DNA from: a virus
Virus record (IMG/VR): IMGVR_UViG_3300031806_000001
Span: 1 to 46,180 of that record
DNA length: 46,180 nucleotides
Strand: one strand, 5' to 3'
The notes under the pieces are model-generated. The model had not been told where the DNA came from. It did not search any database and saw nothing but the letters and a program-made list of their open reading frames with translations. Numbering within the stretch: the stretch's first letter is position 1; each line of letters begins with the position of its first letter. Of the stretch, positions 7,147-14,419 are shown piece by piece. The position numbers were made by a program, and so were the translations under genes.

Positions 7147-8163
7147 CTACGCTCCCGCTCTCCACGCCAGCTCGTCGTGTGTCCGCCCGTCCAGCATCCG
7201 CCCCGCCGCCTTGCGGCCAATGCGGACTAGAGGCGGCAAGCCAACTTGTCCTTGCCAGGCCAGATCGCGCTCATATGGGTGGCGTTCATGTCCCGCGACG
7301 CGCAATTCGCGGCGGTCGTACTTGTGTCCCCGAGAGTTCGTCACGTGCTCGCCGACATTGTCCGCCGCAGCCCACTCGCCCCAGCCCTTGAAGTAGAACG
7401 GCACGCCCCCCGCGGCGCAGGCATCCCGGATGGCGCGCACCCACTCCGGCTTCATCGGCCGCGCGCCCGGGCCTGTTTCCCCGCCCACGATAACTTGCCC
7501 GACATGCGGCCCCGCGTCGTAGGCCTTCCCAAGTTCGCTGTATCGTTCGCACGGCTGCCGGCACTTATCCCAGGGCGCTCGCCAACAGCCTTCACACGCT
7601 TTGGTCGGCGGTGGTGGCACGAGTCGTGTCACATCAAGCCCTTCCAGCAGCGGCTCGAAGCTCACGAACGTCCGCCATCCCGCCGCCGAGAGCTGCGCCA
7701 GCGCGGCCCGCGCCGGCTCGATCTCATCCGCCGTGCAGATGCTTGCGCCGAGCCATAGCTTGTCAGCGTACTGTTCCGTCCAATCACGCGGAAGCAAAGC
7801 GGAACAGTACGCTCCCATTCGCTCCGCTCGTTTTGTCAGAACCAGACAAGTATGCGGACCCTTGAGCATGGCGCGGAACGCGTACTCGATGAATCGGTCA
7901 GACACATCGCGATGGAAGAGATCGTTCCAGATGGCCATGACTCGGCCAGTGTGACCAACCGTCAACCGATCTAGACGTAACCACTGCGACACCGTTCGCC
8001 CATTGAACTGACCCTTTGAAGTAGTCAGTGCTCTGGGATGGCCAACTTTCCCCGCGAACCTGTGGGCCATCGCCGCCGACCAGCAGTGGGCGCAGCCCTT
8101 CGAGCAGGGCGTGCAGCCCTCCACGAGCGTCACCCCCTCATCCCAGTACCGGCCCCCCTTCAT
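7147..8163 (-). CDS. DUF5131 (phage Gp37/Gp68) family protein
   Basis: 338 aa. ATG at 8161-8163 with CAGGAG at good spacing. The N-terminus carries four cysteines in CTPCSKGCAHCW (residues 17, 20, 24, 27), the family hallmark. Further conserved blocks are IWNDLFHRDV, FVSFEPLL, QVIVGGETGPGARPM and the tail GRKAAGRMLDGRTHDELAW. A second cysteine cluster (CEGCWRAPWDKCRQPC) lies in the middle. The family is widespread in phages and prophages; the cysteine set resembles an iron-sulfur or radical-SAM-like site, but its reaction is not established to my knowledge. Next to a nucleotide N-glycosidase-like gene, a role in nucleic-acid modification is a reasonable guess. Confidence 0.88.
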   Translation of the reverse strand: MKGGRYWDEGVTLVEGCTPCSKGCAHCWSAAMAHRFAGKVGHPRALTTSKGQFNGRTVSQWLRLDRLTVGHTGRVMAIWNDLFHRDVSDRFIEYAFRAMLKGPHTCLVLTKRAERMGAYCSALLPRDWTEQYADKLWLGASICTADEIEPARAALAQLSAAGWRTFVSFEPLLEGLDVTRLVPPPPTKACEGCWRAPWDKCRQPCERYSELGKAYDAGPHVGQVIVGGETGPGARPMKPEWVRAIRDACAAGGVPFYFKGWGEWAAADNVGEHVTNSRGHKYDRRELRVAGHERHPYERDLAWQGQVGLPPLVRIGRKAAGRMLDGRTHDELAWRAGA

Positions 8164-8212
8164 CGATCGCGCTCCTGCGCAGCAATTGAAATCTAGTGAG
8201 GCCCTCCAGCAC

Positions 8213-8488
8213 TCAAGAGCCGCTCCGTTCCGCTGGCAAGTACCTCAACATCAGGCGAAGTACTGCCACACCAAGGCGCCGTAACTTTCTTGCTGGCTCC
8301 GCAAACTCACCGCTTAGTTGCTTTAGGGCCGTGTTCTCGAGCCAGTTGTCTTCTGGTGCGCGATCACTTGTCGCACTCAAGACCTCGGCAGCCATACGCG
8401 CGTATTCGATGTCCTCGGTTCGCACCATGCGCCCGGCGACCGGTTGAATCCGCACGCCCTGCTCATCATCCACCAGCTCCCATCTCAT
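8213..8488 (-). CDS. Small hypothetical protein
   Basis: 91 aa. ATG at 8486-8488; GAGGAGG lies about 12 bases upstream, slightly far but clear. It begins with strand-like MRWELVDDEQGVRIQPV and continues as a helical, charged domain (EDIEYARMAAEVL...KQLSGEFAEPARKLRRLGVAVLRLMLRYL). No cysteines and no membrane segment. Part of the leftward operon, upstream of the DUF5131 gene. Not recognised. Confidence 0.6.
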   Translation of the reverse strand: MRWELVDDEQGVRIQPVAGRMVRTEDIEYARMAAEVLSATSDRAPEDNWLENTALKQLSGEFAEPARKLRRLGVAVLRLMLRYLPAERSGS

Positions 8489-8505
8489 GGCGCTATTGAT
8501 CCTCC

Positions 8506-8667
8506 TCAGGCCACGCGCGTTCTACGCGGTCTCGCGAACTGCCGGTCGGCATCGTCGAACGCAGCCGCCCACCGCTGGTCGGATATCCTGCGGCGGTTCT
8601 CGTACTGCGTGTGCTGCATCACGTGCTCGATGAGATGGCGAGTCGGCGACTCTTCCTCGTGTGCCAT
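8506..8667 (-). CDS. Very small hypothetical protein
   Basis: 53 aa. The start at ATG 8665-8667 is favoured by GGAG six bases upstream; an in-frame ATG at 8679 is possible. Composition is polar and basic (EEESPTRHLIEHVMQHTQYENRRR), mostly helical. It overlaps the 3' end of the 8619-9065 gene by about 49 bp. Ends 17 bp before the next gene. Not recognised. Confidence 0.45.
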   Translation of the reverse strand: MAHEEESPTRHLIEHVMQHTQYENRRRISDQRWAAAFDDADRQFARPRRTRVA

Positions 8668-9065
8668 GTGCTTCTCCATTGGGTGCGTGAGTGGCAGATC
8701 CGTCCGGCCTTGTGTTGTCTGCGGACCCCGTACGGTGGCCAGAGCGCAGAGCGCAACCACGATGCCCTGCCTCTACGCAGTTCCCTCTTGGCGAGACGAT
8801 GCAGCACGTCGTACGCTTGCTCCTTCGCTGCGATTCGCTGCGGCAGTGGATGCTTGAATCCACTCACCGCAGCCGCCAGCAATTCGATCTCTTCGGCGTC
8901 TGGCGCATGGATCGCGTAGATGTTGCGGACGAGTGCGTCGAAGAAGCTGTCGTGCACCCTGACGTCCACGACTGCGTCCGGGACATTCCAGTGTGGCCGT
9001 GCCATGTATCCGAACTGGACCATCACCAGCAGCATCGCCTTCACATCCGTCTCTCGCCTACGCAT
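8619..9065 (-). CDS. Hypothetical protein
   Basis: 148 aa. ATG at 9063-9065 with AGGAAG eight bases upstream. The first 100 residues look like a folded alpha/beta domain (AMLLVMVQFGYMARPHWNVPDAVVDV, then helices). The last 50 are rich in Arg, Trp and Ser and unlike the rest, which may reflect the overlap with the small gene at 8506-8667 or a frameshift near 8760. No motif recognised. Co-directional with its neighbours. Confidence 0.55.
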   Translation of the reverse strand: MRRRETDVKAMLLVMVQFGYMARPHWNVPDAVVDVRVHDSFFDALVRNIYAIHAPDAEEIELLAAAVSGFKHPLPQRIAAKEQAYDVLHRLAKRELRRGRASWLRSALWPPYGVRRQHKAGRICHSRTQWRSTWHTRKSRRLAISSST

Positions 9066-9145
9066 CCCAGGTTCTTCCTGAGGCGAGGCCCGCTGGCCGG
9101 GGCAGCTACCGGCAGCCTGGCTTCACTCCGCCAATCTTTGCTGAC

Positions 9146-9382
9146 TCACGACTGTCGTGGCGCGCACGCCGCAGCGGGCCTCATTACTTCCTCTGCTTGT
9201 GTCGCCCTATCGAAGCGCACCTTACGTCCGCACCGGAGACAGGACACCATCGTGGATACCCAGATTCGCGTGAACTTCGGACCAAGCGACGGGACGGCAC
9301 CCCATTCGCCGAGGTCAGCGGCGCGCAAGTGCCGGACATGCTCGTAACCCTTGTCCGAGCCACAGTGGGGACATGCCTTCAT
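9146..9382 (-). CDS. Zinc-ribbon protein
   Basis: 78 aa. CPHCG at residues 4-8 and CLRCGRKVRFDR near 48-60 form a two-knuckle zinc ribbon with about 40 residues between knuckles. It is the size of phage zinc-ribbon adaptors that bind nucleic acid or a partner polymerase. The start ATG is followed at once by the first knuckle, as is common for these proteins. Function unknown; zinc binding is likely. Confidence 0.68.
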   Translation of the reverse strand: MKACPHCGSDKGYEHVRHLRAADLGEWGAVPSLGPKFTRIWVSTMVSCLRCGRKVRFDRATQAEEVMRPAAACAPRQS

Positions 9383-9403
9383 CGCCGGAACGAGCCTCGT
9401 CCC

Positions 9404-9667
9404 TCAGTCCTTGTTGACGGGATCGCGGATGACCGTGAACCCGTCGGTGATCTCGCTGGCGAAGCCGTACTCGACGAGCCACCTCGTGAAGCGGAACCTA
9501 GTCTTCCCTTCGCGTCGCTCACGCAAGTAGTAGGCTCGCCATTGGCGGATGTCCCCGTCTGCGGCAATGGACAGCGGACGGAGCCGGATCCAGCCCGTTG
9601 GACTCCGGCGCCAGATGATCAGCAAGCGGCGGTCCTCGATGCGCACGACGCTCGTTTGGATGCCCAT
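9404..9667 (-). CDS. Small hypothetical protein
   Basis: 87 aa. The N-terminus is strand-rich (TSVVRIEDRRLLIIWRRSPT), followed by a helical region (QWRAYYLRERREGKTRFRFTRWLVEYGF) and a short strand (DGFTVIRD). It is Arg- and aromatic-rich and compact, suggesting a small nucleic-acid-binding fold. No cysteine or membrane segment. Spaced 21 bp from the downstream zinc ribbon. Not recognised. Confidence 0.6.
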   Translation of the reverse strand: MGIQTSVVRIEDRRLLIIWRRSPTGWIRLRPLSIAADGDIRQWRAYYLRERREGKTRFRFTRWLVEYGFASEITDGFTVIRDPVNKD

Positions 9668-9712
9668 CTCTTCTCCAGTCGCTGGGGTGACCAGGTCTCG
9701 TGCGGCTCCGTT

Positions 9713-10264
9713 CTAGGCTTGCTGTTCGGCGGGCGCGAACAGCCGCGTCTGGCCGGAACGGGCGTCCTCGAGTGCCTGCTCGAGAGCGGCCTGCGCCTTG
9801 TCCAGGTCATCCCGGCAGGCCTTCCTCTCCTCCGTCGCCTCCTCGAACTCGCGGCGCGCGTTCTTGACGGCATCGAGACGCTCGAAGATTCCGCCCGCCA
9901 AGTCATCCGAGATGTGGCCCGGCGTGCCGGCGGGCTTCGCCTTCTCCGCTGCCTTCCCTTTCGCGGCCTGCTCGGCCTCGGTCTTGCAGCTCCTGCACAG
10001 CTCCCGCACGGTCGTCCCTTCCGGCAGCGTCGCCCCACAGCCAGGACACGTCAACGCCGTCGTCTGTGCCGCCTTCGCCTTCTCCGCCTTCCGCTTCTTG
10101 GCCATTGCTCCTGCCCTCTTGGGGACCTCTTCGATTGCCTTGTTCCAGCACTTCCGGCACAACGGGACCGATTTGCCCATGCCACTCAGTACGACGCAAA
10201 CGGGTCCGCCGCAACGGCGGCACCTCTCCCGGCTAGACTCAGGCTCGCGTTGTTCGTCGGCCAT
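9713..10264 (-). CDS. Double zinc-ribbon protein with C-terminal coiled coil
   Basis: 183 aa. A first pair of knuckles (CRRCGGP at 16-22, LCRKCW near 35-40) is followed by a Lys/Ala-rich basic linker, then a second pair (CPGCGATLP near 73-81, LCRSCK near 89-94). From about 125 to 172 there is a strongly heptad-like helix (ARREFEEATEERKACRDDL...). This looks like a nucleic-acid-binding scaffold that oligomerises through the coiled coil. No enzyme motif. ATG at 10262-10264. Confidence 0.68.
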   Translation of the reverse strand: MADEQREPESSRERCRRCGGPVCVVLSGMGKSVPLCRKCWNKAIEEVPKRAGAMAKKRKAEKAKAAQTTALTCPGCGATLPEGTTVRELCRSCKTEAEQAAKGKAAEKAKPAGTPGHISDDLAGGIFERLDAVKNARREFEEATEERKACRDDLDKAQAALEQALEDARSGQTRLFAPAEQQA

Positions 10265-10276
10265 GAAGGCACTCCA

Positions 10277-10660
10277 CTACGCGGCACAGGTGGCCCGCCG
10301 CCGGTCCACTAGCCGGCGGAACAGCTTCAGCCGCCGTTCGACTGCCCTGACGCCGCGAGTCCCGCGGTACGCGGCGAACGAGGCCCTGAGCTGGTCCATC
10401 AGGAGCTCGCGTCGCTCGATCTCTGCGTGCCAGCTCGGCGCCACATCCACAGTCCGGTCGCCGAGGACCGGATCCCGCACTACCACGATCTTCGGCTCGG
10501 CGAGCCACACCGGCAGGCCTTCAGCATCAAGGTAGGCGTGCCAGCCGCACCGCCGACAGATGAGCATGCACACACTGCCCGGCGGGCGCCGCCCCTGGCG
10601 GTGGGGGAACCCCCGCCTGTGCATGACTCCGCAGCCCTTGGGACACTCCGGTGCAGTCAC
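10277..10660 (-). CDS. Zinc-ribbon protein with basic helical tail
   Basis: 127 aa from GTG 10658-10660, which has GAGG upstream. ECPKGCGVMHRRGF and CMLICRRCGWHAYLDAEGLPVW make a zinc-ribbon-like fold in the first 55 residues. The final 35 residues form a very basic helix (RRLKLFRRLVDRRR), suited to nucleic-acid contact. Lies 12 bp upstream of the double zinc-ribbon gene. Not assigned to a family. Confidence 0.62.
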   Translation of the reverse strand: MTAPECPKGCGVMHRRGFPHRQGRRPPGSVCMLICRRCGWHAYLDAEGLPVWLAEPKIVVVRDPVLGDRTVDVAPSWHAEIERRELLMDQLRASFAAYRGTRGVRAVERRLKLFRRLVDRRRATCAA

Positions 10661-10673
10661 GACGTCCTCGCGG

Positions 10674-10892
10674 TCAGAACGCCCGAAGCGCTATGGCCGT
10701 GATTGATGAGCAAAGCGGCAGGCATTCCTGGAGTTCCTGGTCGAACTGGTTCGTGTCGTCATCGGAACGGACGGCGAGCCGGTGCACGAACACGAGGCAC
10801 TCGATGCCGCGCTCGGTCTTGCCATTCCAGACCCGGCACTTCACTCCGTCAAGGTCCACTATCCGGTCCGTCGCCTCGATCTGGATCTTCAC
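10674..10892 (-). CDS. Small hypothetical protein
   Basis: 72 aa from GTG 10890-10892 behind GGAGG. It has a strand-rich start (KIQIEATDRIVDLDGVKCRVWNG) that reads like a small beta-barrel or cofactor-binding pocket, common in short phage proteins, followed by EVLVFVHRL-type strands and a helical C-terminus containing two further Cys residues. Not recognised. Confidence 0.58.
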   Translation of the reverse strand: MKIQIEATDRIVDLDGVKCRVWNGKTERGIECLVFVHRLAVRSDDDTNQFDQELQECLPLCSSITAIALRAF

Positions 10893-10970
10893 TTCGCGCC
10901 TCCACTCTTCGCGGTAGCAGAGGAGCCCGCTGCACGCTTTCTCACCCCGAACCTGGTAGCGCGCGCTGGA

Positions 10971-11072
10971 TCACCAGCCGCGGCATCCCTGTGCCAGAAT
11001 CCGTTGGCCGGCGTTGATTCGGTTATGCCCGTGGCACACTGGAGCGGGCTCCCCTTCGACTCTGTCTATCAA
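10971..11072 (-). CDS. Possible 33-aa peptide
   Basis: The gap of 180 bp between the 11073 and 10892 genes contains one short frame starting TTG at 11070-11072 directly after the upstream TGA, ending in TGA at 10971. There is no convincing ribosome site, so it is only a candidate. The remaining bases hold nothing else I can support. Confidence 0.2.
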   Translation of the reverse strand: MIDRVEGEPAPVCHGHNRINAGQRILAQGCRGW

Positions 11073-11462
11073 TCAGCGTCCGAGCACGACGTCGCACCCA
11101 TTCGCGAGCGCCAGGAACTCGCACAGCGCGCTAGGCGCTATGCGCCCGCGCGGCGCGCGGAGTGAGGCGAGCCTGACGCACTGGCCGCCGACCCGGACCC
11201 CCCGCGCGATCCAGCCCCGCACCGTCGCCTCCGCGACGCCGGCCAGCGCGGCGACGTCGCGGGCCGTGTACGTCGCGCCCTGGCTCGGCGGCGGGATCGT
11301 CCAGACGGACCGTGCCGGGCCAAGCGGGGCTTGACCCGGCCGGTCCATCCCCTCCGGCGGTGCGACAGGGTCCTCCGGCCCAGTCGCGCTTGCCAGCGCA
11401 AGCGTCGTTCGCGCTGCCAGCCGGTCCAGTTCCTCGCGCGTCGTGATGGTGCGTCTGCTCAT
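11073..11462 (-). CDS. MerR/excisionase-like helix-turn-helix protein
   Basis: 129 aa. ATG at 11460-11462 overlaps the previous stop by ATGA. The C-terminal half holds a winged HTH (TYTARDVAALAGVAEATVRG, then WIARGVRVGGQCVRLASLRA and ALCEFLA), the layout of excisionase/MerR-type small DNA-binding proteins. The N-terminal 60 residues are a helix plus Pro-rich linker. It could be the recombination directionality factor for one of the two tyrosine recombinases, or an early regulator. The HTH call is good; the role is inference. Confidence 0.68.
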   Translation of the reverse strand: MSRRTITTREELDRLAARTTLALASATGPEDPVAPPEGMDRPGQAPLGPARSVWTIPPPSQGATYTARDVAALAGVAEATVRGWIARGVRVGGQCVRLASLRAPRGRIAPSALCEFLALANGCDVVLGR

Positions 11463-11674
11463 CCCCAGTGCATGGGGACCTTGCGGACCCCGTGTCCTCT
11501 GATCTGCACGCGGCCATCCCTGACCTCGAGCTCGTCGCACTCGACCACCGTGCCGTCCCGCTCGGTGATCATGCGCCAAGCTCGCGTCCCCTCCGGCAGG
11601 TTCCTGAGTTGCCGGACGCCCCTCGTGCACAGGCGTTGCCCGTCCGGCCACTCGACCTCGTAGTAGCGCGCCAT
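11459..11674 (-). CDS. Small beta-rich hypothetical protein
   Basis: 71 aa. Sequence such as YYEVEWPDGQRLCTRGVRQL and WRMITERDGTVVECDELEV predicts five or six strands, an SH3- or OB-like barrel of the kind found in small phage nucleic-acid-binding or inhibitor proteins. The stop overlaps the start of the HTH gene (ATGA), so they are coupled. The gap upstream is filled by three short hairpins. No family name can be given. Confidence 0.62.
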   Translation of the reverse strand: MARYYEVEWPDGQRLCTRGVRQLRNLPEGTRAWRMITERDGTVVECDELEVRDGRVQIRGHGVRKVPMHWG

Positions 11675-11690
11675 CCTGGCGTCCTCTCTG

Positions 11691-11753
11691 TCCGCCTCTG
11701 GCGGATTAGGGGGCGGGCTCCGCCAAAGGCGGATCCGGTCGCCTCTGGCGACC
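11691..11753. repeat. Cluster of three short hairpins (GCC-NNN-GGC family)
   Basis: Three perfect short palindromes fill the intergenic gap: TCCGCC-TCT-GGCGGA (11691-11705), TCCGCC-AAA-GGCGGA (11719-11733) and GGTCGCC-TCT-GGCGACC (11737-11753). The same pair occurs at 14039-14073. They may be transcript-processing or attenuation structures, or small dispersed repeats. Structure is seen; function is inferred. Confidence 0.75.
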
Positions 11754-12152
11754 TCACTCGCCCCCCTGCGGCTTCGGCCACGTCTGCCCCGGCGGCAGGA
11801 CGATGAACTGGTAGGGGCCCGCCACGACCGAGTAGAGCTTCCCGTCGATGCTCACCAGCGCGACGAACCCACCCACGGGCCGCCACACCGGCGCCGTCGT
11901 CTCGGGCATCGTCACGCCTGGCGGCGACACGTAGATCTCGCCCGGGCCGGGCAGCCAGTCCGGGGCCTGAGCTGGCGCGGGTGCCTCAGCTGGCACGGGT
12001 GCCGGCTCTGCGGTGGCCACCGCCGCGGCCTCTGCAGCAGGCCGTGTCTCCTCTGCGTCGCCCAGGCACAACAGTCCCCATGCGCACACTCCCGCGCAGA
12101 GAGCCGACAGGACAGTCAGCGCTATCGGTAGCCACCACAATCGTCGCTTCAT
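11754..12152 (-). CDS. Membrane-anchored small protein with Ala/Pro linker
   Basis: 132 aa from ATG 12150-12152 (ATGA overlap with the upstream gene); a longer frame is rejected. A basic start (MKRRLWW) and a hydrophobic segment at about 6-30 make a signal anchor. A Pro/Ala-rich tether (about 40-72) leads to a small strand-rich domain (VWRPVGGFVALVSIDGKLYSVVAGPYQFIVLPPG). Expected to face the periplasm or outside. No lipobox. Possible superinfection-exclusion or envelope protein; not recognised. Confidence 0.62.
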   Translation of the reverse strand: MKRRLWWLPIALTVLSALCAGVCAWGLLCLGDAEETRPAAEAAAVATAEPAPVPAEAPAPAQAPDWLPGPGEIYVSPPGVTMPETTAPVWRPVGGFVALVSIDGKLYSVVAGPYQFIVLPPGQTWPKPQGGE

Positions 12153-12631
12153 CGTGAACCCTCCTCGGAGAACAGCGCCTCTTGACCTGCACTTGCGCTT
12201 GCGGCGGACGGGACAGGCTCGGCGTAGTAGACCCTCGGGCCATCCGGACTCCACGCGCCCGGCTGTGCCGTCGCCGCCTCCAACAGCCACGCCCGGTGCA
12301 ACTCAACTTGCCGGCGGCTGGCGAGCCAGTCGAAGCTCCCGAACCTGCGCAAGCGCCGCATCATGAGGCAGACGTTGCCCCGCAGGCTGTAGCGGCTCAC
12401 CATGGTGCCGTCCGCGGTCCGCCCGCAGTCTTTCCACTCCACCCCGCCATCTGGGAGTCCGATCTCGGCCAGGATGTGCCGGGCACTCGCGGCCCCGTTG
12501 TTGACATGGAGCCGCCGGCGGCCATGCGCCGCCGTCCAGGGCGTGTAGTCGGGACCGTAGCCCACGCCGCAGGTGGGCGAGGACATGAGCCAGCGCAGGA
12601 AGTCGCGCCCCTCGGGGTGGCTCCAGTGCAT
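12149..12631 (-). CDS. Hypothetical protein
   Basis: 160 aa. Starts MHWSHPEGRDFLRWLMSSPTCGVGYG at ATG 12629-12631, only three bases after the preceding stop. It is aromatic- and Arg-rich with a central strand region (LHVNNGAAS...GVEWKDCGRTADGTMV) and a helical Met/Arg region (VCLMMRRLRRFGSFDWLASRR). The last 30 residues are low-complexity. Translationally coupled to the membrane-anchored gene. No motif recognised. Confidence 0.6.
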   Translation of the reverse strand: MHWSHPEGRDFLRWLMSSPTCGVGYGPDYTPWTAAHGRRRLHVNNGAASARHILAEIGLPDGGVEWKDCGRTADGTMVSRYSLRGNVCLMMRRLRRFGSFDWLASRRQVELHRAWLLEAATAQPGAWSPDGPRVYYAEPVPSAASASAGQEALFSEEGSR

Positions 12632-12634
12632 GGC

Positions 12635-13180
12635 TCAGCCCTCCGCGTCCTCATGCGCGAGCGCGCGAGGCGCACACTCGCGGCAATAGGCCTTGCGAGG
12701 GTTCCGCGCGGACCAGCGCCAGCCATCCGCCTCGGCCAGGGCGACGACTTCCGCCCCCGACTCGTGGCGGTAGCGGGCGAGGCGCTTGCACCGCGCGCAG
12801 CGCACCGCGAGCGTGATCATCGGCGGCGGGTCCGGGCTACCAGCGAGAATGGCGTCCGCGCCGGGGGGAAGGTCCATGCCCCGCAGTGCTAGCACCGCAG
12901 TGGCGACAAGTTGGCTGAGACCGGACCCAGCCTTGTCGCCCTGGCTACCGGAGGGGACTGTCGCCCCCGTCCCCGGCGGACACCGCCCCGGCGCGGAATC
13001 GTCCTGCTCATGGGGAGGCCGCGCGGCGGGCGGGGCAGCCGGGAGCTGCCCCGCCTCCCGCTTCTGCGGGACCGCACGGCGCGTGGAAGGAGGCGATGAA
13101 GGGTCGCCAGCTGGCCCGCCTTTGGTCCGCCCCTGGCGGAGCGGTGGCCAAAGCGTTCCCTGGTCTGTTGCTGCGCTCAT
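12635..13180 (-). CDS. Protein with disordered N-terminus and C-terminal zinc knuckles
   Basis: 181 aa. ATG at 13178-13180 has GGAGG nine bases upstream; the TTG three codons before it does not. Residues 1-110 are Pro/Gly/Ser-rich and likely disordered. Residues 120-175 contain CARCKRLARYRHESGAE and YCRECAP, two knuckles of a zinc ribbon separated by about 40 residues with a WRWSARNP strand between. Fits the pattern of small zinc-binding proteins throughout this operon. Function unknown. Confidence 0.58.
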   Translation of the reverse strand: MSAATDQGTLWPPLRQGRTKGGPAGDPSSPPSTRRAVPQKREAGQLPAAPPAARPPHEQDDSAPGRCPPGTGATVPSGSQGDKAGSGLSQLVATAVLALRGMDLPPGADAILAGSPDPPPMITLAVRCARCKRLARYRHESGAEVVALAEADGWRWSARNPRKAYCRECAPRALAHEDAEG

Positions 13181-13315
13181 CCGCTCCAACCTCCCTGCAA
13201 CCCGCGAGCCGATGTGTTGGAGAAGGGCGGGGACTGCCGTATTTCGAAGTCGCGGCGCTTAGCGCCGGGCGTCATCGGCGGTTTTCGTCGCGCTTACTCA
13301 CCGCCGACTATCCTC

Positions 13316-13519
13316 TCAGTCCGCGGCCTTCTCCCACTTCTCAAGGAACTTCACGAGCCCGCCGGACTTGCCTTCCTTACCCGACTCCGGCCAGTCGTCC
13401 TCGTCGGCTTCTCCTTCGCCCTCATCCGCTCCTCTTGACCCGGTACGTCTGCTGGTACCCCTCGGCGGTGTGACGCAGAGCGTCGCACACATCGGCGAAT
13501 GCCACGCTCGCGCGCACAT
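13316..13519 (-). CDS. Possible small acidic protein or -1 frame extension
   Basis: A frame overlapping the 3' end of the 13422 gene continues for about 37 codons past its stop and reads ADEGEGEADEDDWPESGK then LVKFLEKWEKAAD, which is protein-like and acidic. The ATG starts available (13519 and 13492) lack ribosome sites and lie deep in the upstream gene. It could be produced by a -1 shift near the upstream stop, or not at all. The gap 13190-13421 holds nothing else. Confidence 0.25.
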   Translation of the reverse strand: MCARAWHSPMCATLCVTPPRGTSRRTGSRGADEGEGEADEDDWPESGKEGKSGGLVKFLEKWEKAAD

Positions 13520-14015
13520 TACTGAAGACCGTCTCGAACTCCGCCCGTTGAGGGTAGAGCGCGACCTCCCGGCCCAGGATGAGCGCCGGTGGTTGCACGC
13601 AAGGACTGCCTGGCCAGCACAGCCAGAGGATGCCCACGGACCAGCGGCGGCGATAGACGAGCGCCTGGAACAGGATGCCGTCGCTCCCCGGGCAGTCCGG
13701 GTCCTGCGCCGTGATGACCTTCGCCTCGTCGTACTGGGCGCGGATGGCCTCCTGCATCAGCCACTCCTCGCGGAAGGCCGTCGGCTCGTCCAGCGCCCAC
13801 ACGACGGAGGTAGGGATGCGCGGGTCCTCAGGTTCGCGCGGACTCGTCTCGGACTGCCCGCGTTCGGCCTGCCTCTGGCGGGTCTCAGCCTCGTCGCAGG
13901 CCTGTTGCAGCGCAGGCCGCAGTGCCTCGAGGCGCTCGCTCACCTCGAGCAGCCCGAGGGCTTGGTCAGCCGTCAGCTCCACCGTCAGCGTCCCGCCCTT
14001 GGCAGAGTCGTCCAT
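13422..14015 (-). CDS. Hypothetical protein with N-terminal coiled coil
   Basis: 197 aa. ATG at 14013-14015 sits five bases after GAGGAGG; a GTG two codons earlier would place the site too close. Residues 8-60 form a heptad-rich helix (TADQALGLLEVSERLEALRP...). The C-terminal 130 residues look like a folded alpha/beta domain with hydrophobic strands (DGILFQALVYRRRWSVGILW) and a final helix (FSNVRASVAFADVCDALR). Early operon, second gene after the main leftward promoter. No family recognised. Confidence 0.58.
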   Translation of the reverse strand: MDDSAKGGTLTVELTADQALGLLEVSERLEALRPALQQACDEAETRQRQAERGQSETSPREPEDPRIPTSVVWALDEPTAFREEWLMQEAIRAQYDEAKVITAQDPDCPGSDGILFQALVYRRRWSVGILWLCWPGSPCVQPPALILGREVALYPQRAEFETVFSNVRASVAFADVCDALRHTAEGYQQTYRVKRSG

Positions 14016-14038
14016 CGCCACCTCCTCTAGCCTGCGTA

Positions 14039-14087
14039 GTCCGCCTGTGGCGGACAGGTCGCCTCTGGCGACCCATCCGCCGTGCGG
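14039..14087. repeat. Second cluster of short GCC-NNN-GGC hairpins
   Basis: GTCCGCC-TGT-GGCGGAC (14039-14055), GGTCGCC-TCT-GGCGACC (14057-14073) and CCGC-CGT-GCGG (14077-14087) fill the gap between two early genes. The second is identical to the 17-mer at 11737-11753. Together with the first cluster this shows a repeated intergenic module in the early operon. Confidence 0.7.
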
Positions 14088-14091
14088 CAGA

Positions 14092-14346
14092 TCAGGCGCG
14101 CCGCTCGGCCTCAGCCAGCACCCGGTCCAGCATCGCGCGGAACCAAGCCGGCGCGGGGTCCTTGCGCGCGAGCCACTTCGTCACGCACTGGCGCCGAACG
14201 GGCCGACGGCTCGGACGGAACCGCGCGGTCATCAGGGCCAGGCGCTCATGCGTGAGCCGCCGCCCTCGCGGCAGCCGGTTGTTCACCTCACGCCGGCGCA
14301 CCTCGTACGACGCGGGTAGCAGCGTCTCGTCGTTGACAGCCATCAT
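14092..14346 (-). CDS. First early gene: Cro-like or other small DNA-binding protein
   Basis: 84 aa from ATG 14344-14346 (a second ATG follows directly). An upstream ATG at 14382 falls at or before the predicted transcription start and is rejected. Very basic, with a helical block RLTHERLALMTARFRPSRRP followed by VRRQCVTKWLARKDPAPAWF, which has the spacing of an HTH recognition region. Being the first gene of the leftward early operon, transcribed toward the repressor promoter, it occupies the position of cro. Function is inferred from place and composition. Confidence 0.55.
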   Translation of the reverse strand: MMAVNDETLLPASYEVRRREVNNRLPRGRRLTHERLALMTARFRPSRRPVRRQCVTKWLARKDPAPAWFRAMLDRVLAEAERRA

Positions 14347-14361
14347 GCGCTCTGCTATCCT
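14333..14361 (+). promoter_or_regulatory. Promoter for the putative repressor (rightward)
   Basis: TTGACA (14333-14338), a 17-nt spacer and TATCCT (14356-14361) give a near-consensus sigma70 promoter with a predicted start near 14368, about 45 bases before the repressor ATG. It lies inside the 5' end of the leftward gene and fires toward the opposing promoter. Confidence 0.7.
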
Positions 14362-14390
14362 CACAGGGGTTCGTGCCTTCATGCCCGCAC

Positions 14391-14419
14391 ATTCTACAGG
14401 ACTGAATCCCATATGTCAA
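14391..14419 (-). promoter_or_regulatory. Main leftward early promoter
   Basis: On the minus strand TTGACA (14414-14419), a 17-nt spacer and TAGAAT (14391-14396). The predicted start is near 14384. The -35 overlaps the first codons of the repressor gene at 14413, so transcription or binding at one gene would affect the other. It faces the rightward promoter at 14333-14361. Confidence 0.78.

Noticed and set aside
9798-10535. Long plus-strand ORFs opposite the zinc-ribbon genes
   Set aside because: Antisense shadows of genes with clear cysteine motifs and ribosome sites on the minus strand.
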